From assembly GCF_036373705.1 (NCBI RefSeq), contig NW_027102733.1:1-64000 (forward strand): 64,000 bases of DNA. Direction: 5' to 3'. The translations under genes and the position numbers were made by a program. Position 1 is the first letter of the stretch, and each line of letters begins with the position of its first letter. Positions 63,731 to 64,000 of the stretch are shown in pieces. Under the pieces are notes generated by a model. The model searched no databases. It saw only the letters and a list, made by a program, of their open reading frames with translations, and had not been told where the DNA came from. This DNA is from Amia ocellicauda (taxonomy: Eukaryota > Chordata > Actinopteri > Amiiformes > Amiidae).

Positions 63731-64000
63731 TGCATCTTTTACACACCAAAGGGCGACAAATCACAAGTTTTAACTTTGGATACACGCAATTTCATCATTA
63801 TTTCAGATTTGACTTCCCCAAATACACAGGCATACAATAGATCTTGTTCTCCAACGTAAACGGTCCCTAGTAACTAGTGTACATTTGTAAATAAATTGAG
63901 CATCATGGCTAGAAGTGACTAAATGTTGCCTAATCTTTCTCATCGAGAAATGACACAATTACAGCAACACAAAAAGGAACTCCACCGGACAAAGTTCAGT

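Larger units (their letters stand above)
1..64000 (+). repeat. 5S rDNA tandem array
   Basis: Fifty-five 5S genes, all in the same direction, are separated by homologous spacers, giving unit lengths of 1,173-1,186 bp with no interruption by other DNA. Most length differences come from an 11-bp repeat near the 3' end of the spacer; the 1,175-bp units also have one extra A (GACAAATG instead of GACAATG). Such arrays supply the 5S rRNA of the large ribosomal subunit and evolve by unequal crossing-over and gene conversion. Families of shared private variants recur at separate places in this array. The array is open at both ends. Confidence 0.98.
56779..64000 (+). repeat. Block C of the 30,652-bp-spaced duplication
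   Basis: Partner of 26127-33348. The differences I noticed are in spacers only: TTGAGAAC near 59354, TTCGATTTG near 59864, TGCCATCG near 60620, and ACACACACGG where block A has ACACATACGG near 32190. Confidence 0.92.

Noticed and set aside
1-64000. CRISPR-like array or satellite of unknown kind
   Set aside because: The regular repeat is fully explained by 5S genes plus spacer; repeat and spacer sizes do not fit CRISPR.

Overview
The whole 64-kb window is one head-to-tail tandem array of 5S ribosomal RNA genes, all on the + strand. It holds 54 complete gene copies, one 3' partial copy at the left edge and part of a spacer at the right edge. Units are 1,173-1,186 bp long: a 121-nt gene plus a spacer of about 1,053 or 1,064 bp. 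I see no protein-coding gene, tRNA, snRNA, large rRNA, transposon, retroelement or CRISPR array. The array continues beyond both ends.

Organism: the genes have a eukaryotic Pol III layout (internal A box, intermediate element and C box, T-run terminator). Loop C and helix III read GATCTCGTCCGATCTCGG, and the C box matches the vertebrate one as I recall it. Protostomes and sea urchins, from memory, usually have a GGTTCTCGTCCGATCACCG type here. This points to a deuterostome animal of chordate or hemichordate type. A G17:C61 pair, where vertebrates have C17:G61, argues for a non-vertebrate chordate or relative (for example a lancelet), but the species cannot be named from this locus.

Layout: units 0-10 (1-12913) are moderately varied. 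A two-unit, 2,358-bp duplication lies at about 12.6-16.6 kb, with divergent genes 5S-11 and 5S-13. Varied units run to about 26 kb, including the most diverged gene, 5S-17. Block A (units 23-28) is repeated almost perfectly as block C (units 49-54), exactly 30,652 bp downstream. An older, looser relative, block B (units 32 and 35-37), carries two extra identical units (33 and 34) with altered terminators. A family of near-identical 1,175-bp units fills 44-49 kb and 54-57 kb, with a different family at 49.5-54 kb.

How it works: each unit has a TTTAAG TATA-like element at -31, the internal promoter, and a TTTT terminator with a second TTTT about 10 bp on. Next comes a CTCF-like motif, then a spacer with four short palindromes and a polymorphic 11-bp repeat that sets the two main unit lengths. 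Sixteen of the 54 complete genes are identical to the consensus; the others carry 1-7 changes, many of them CpG transitions. Variants are given below as position changes against that 121-nt consensus (for example C92T). All variant counts were made by eye.
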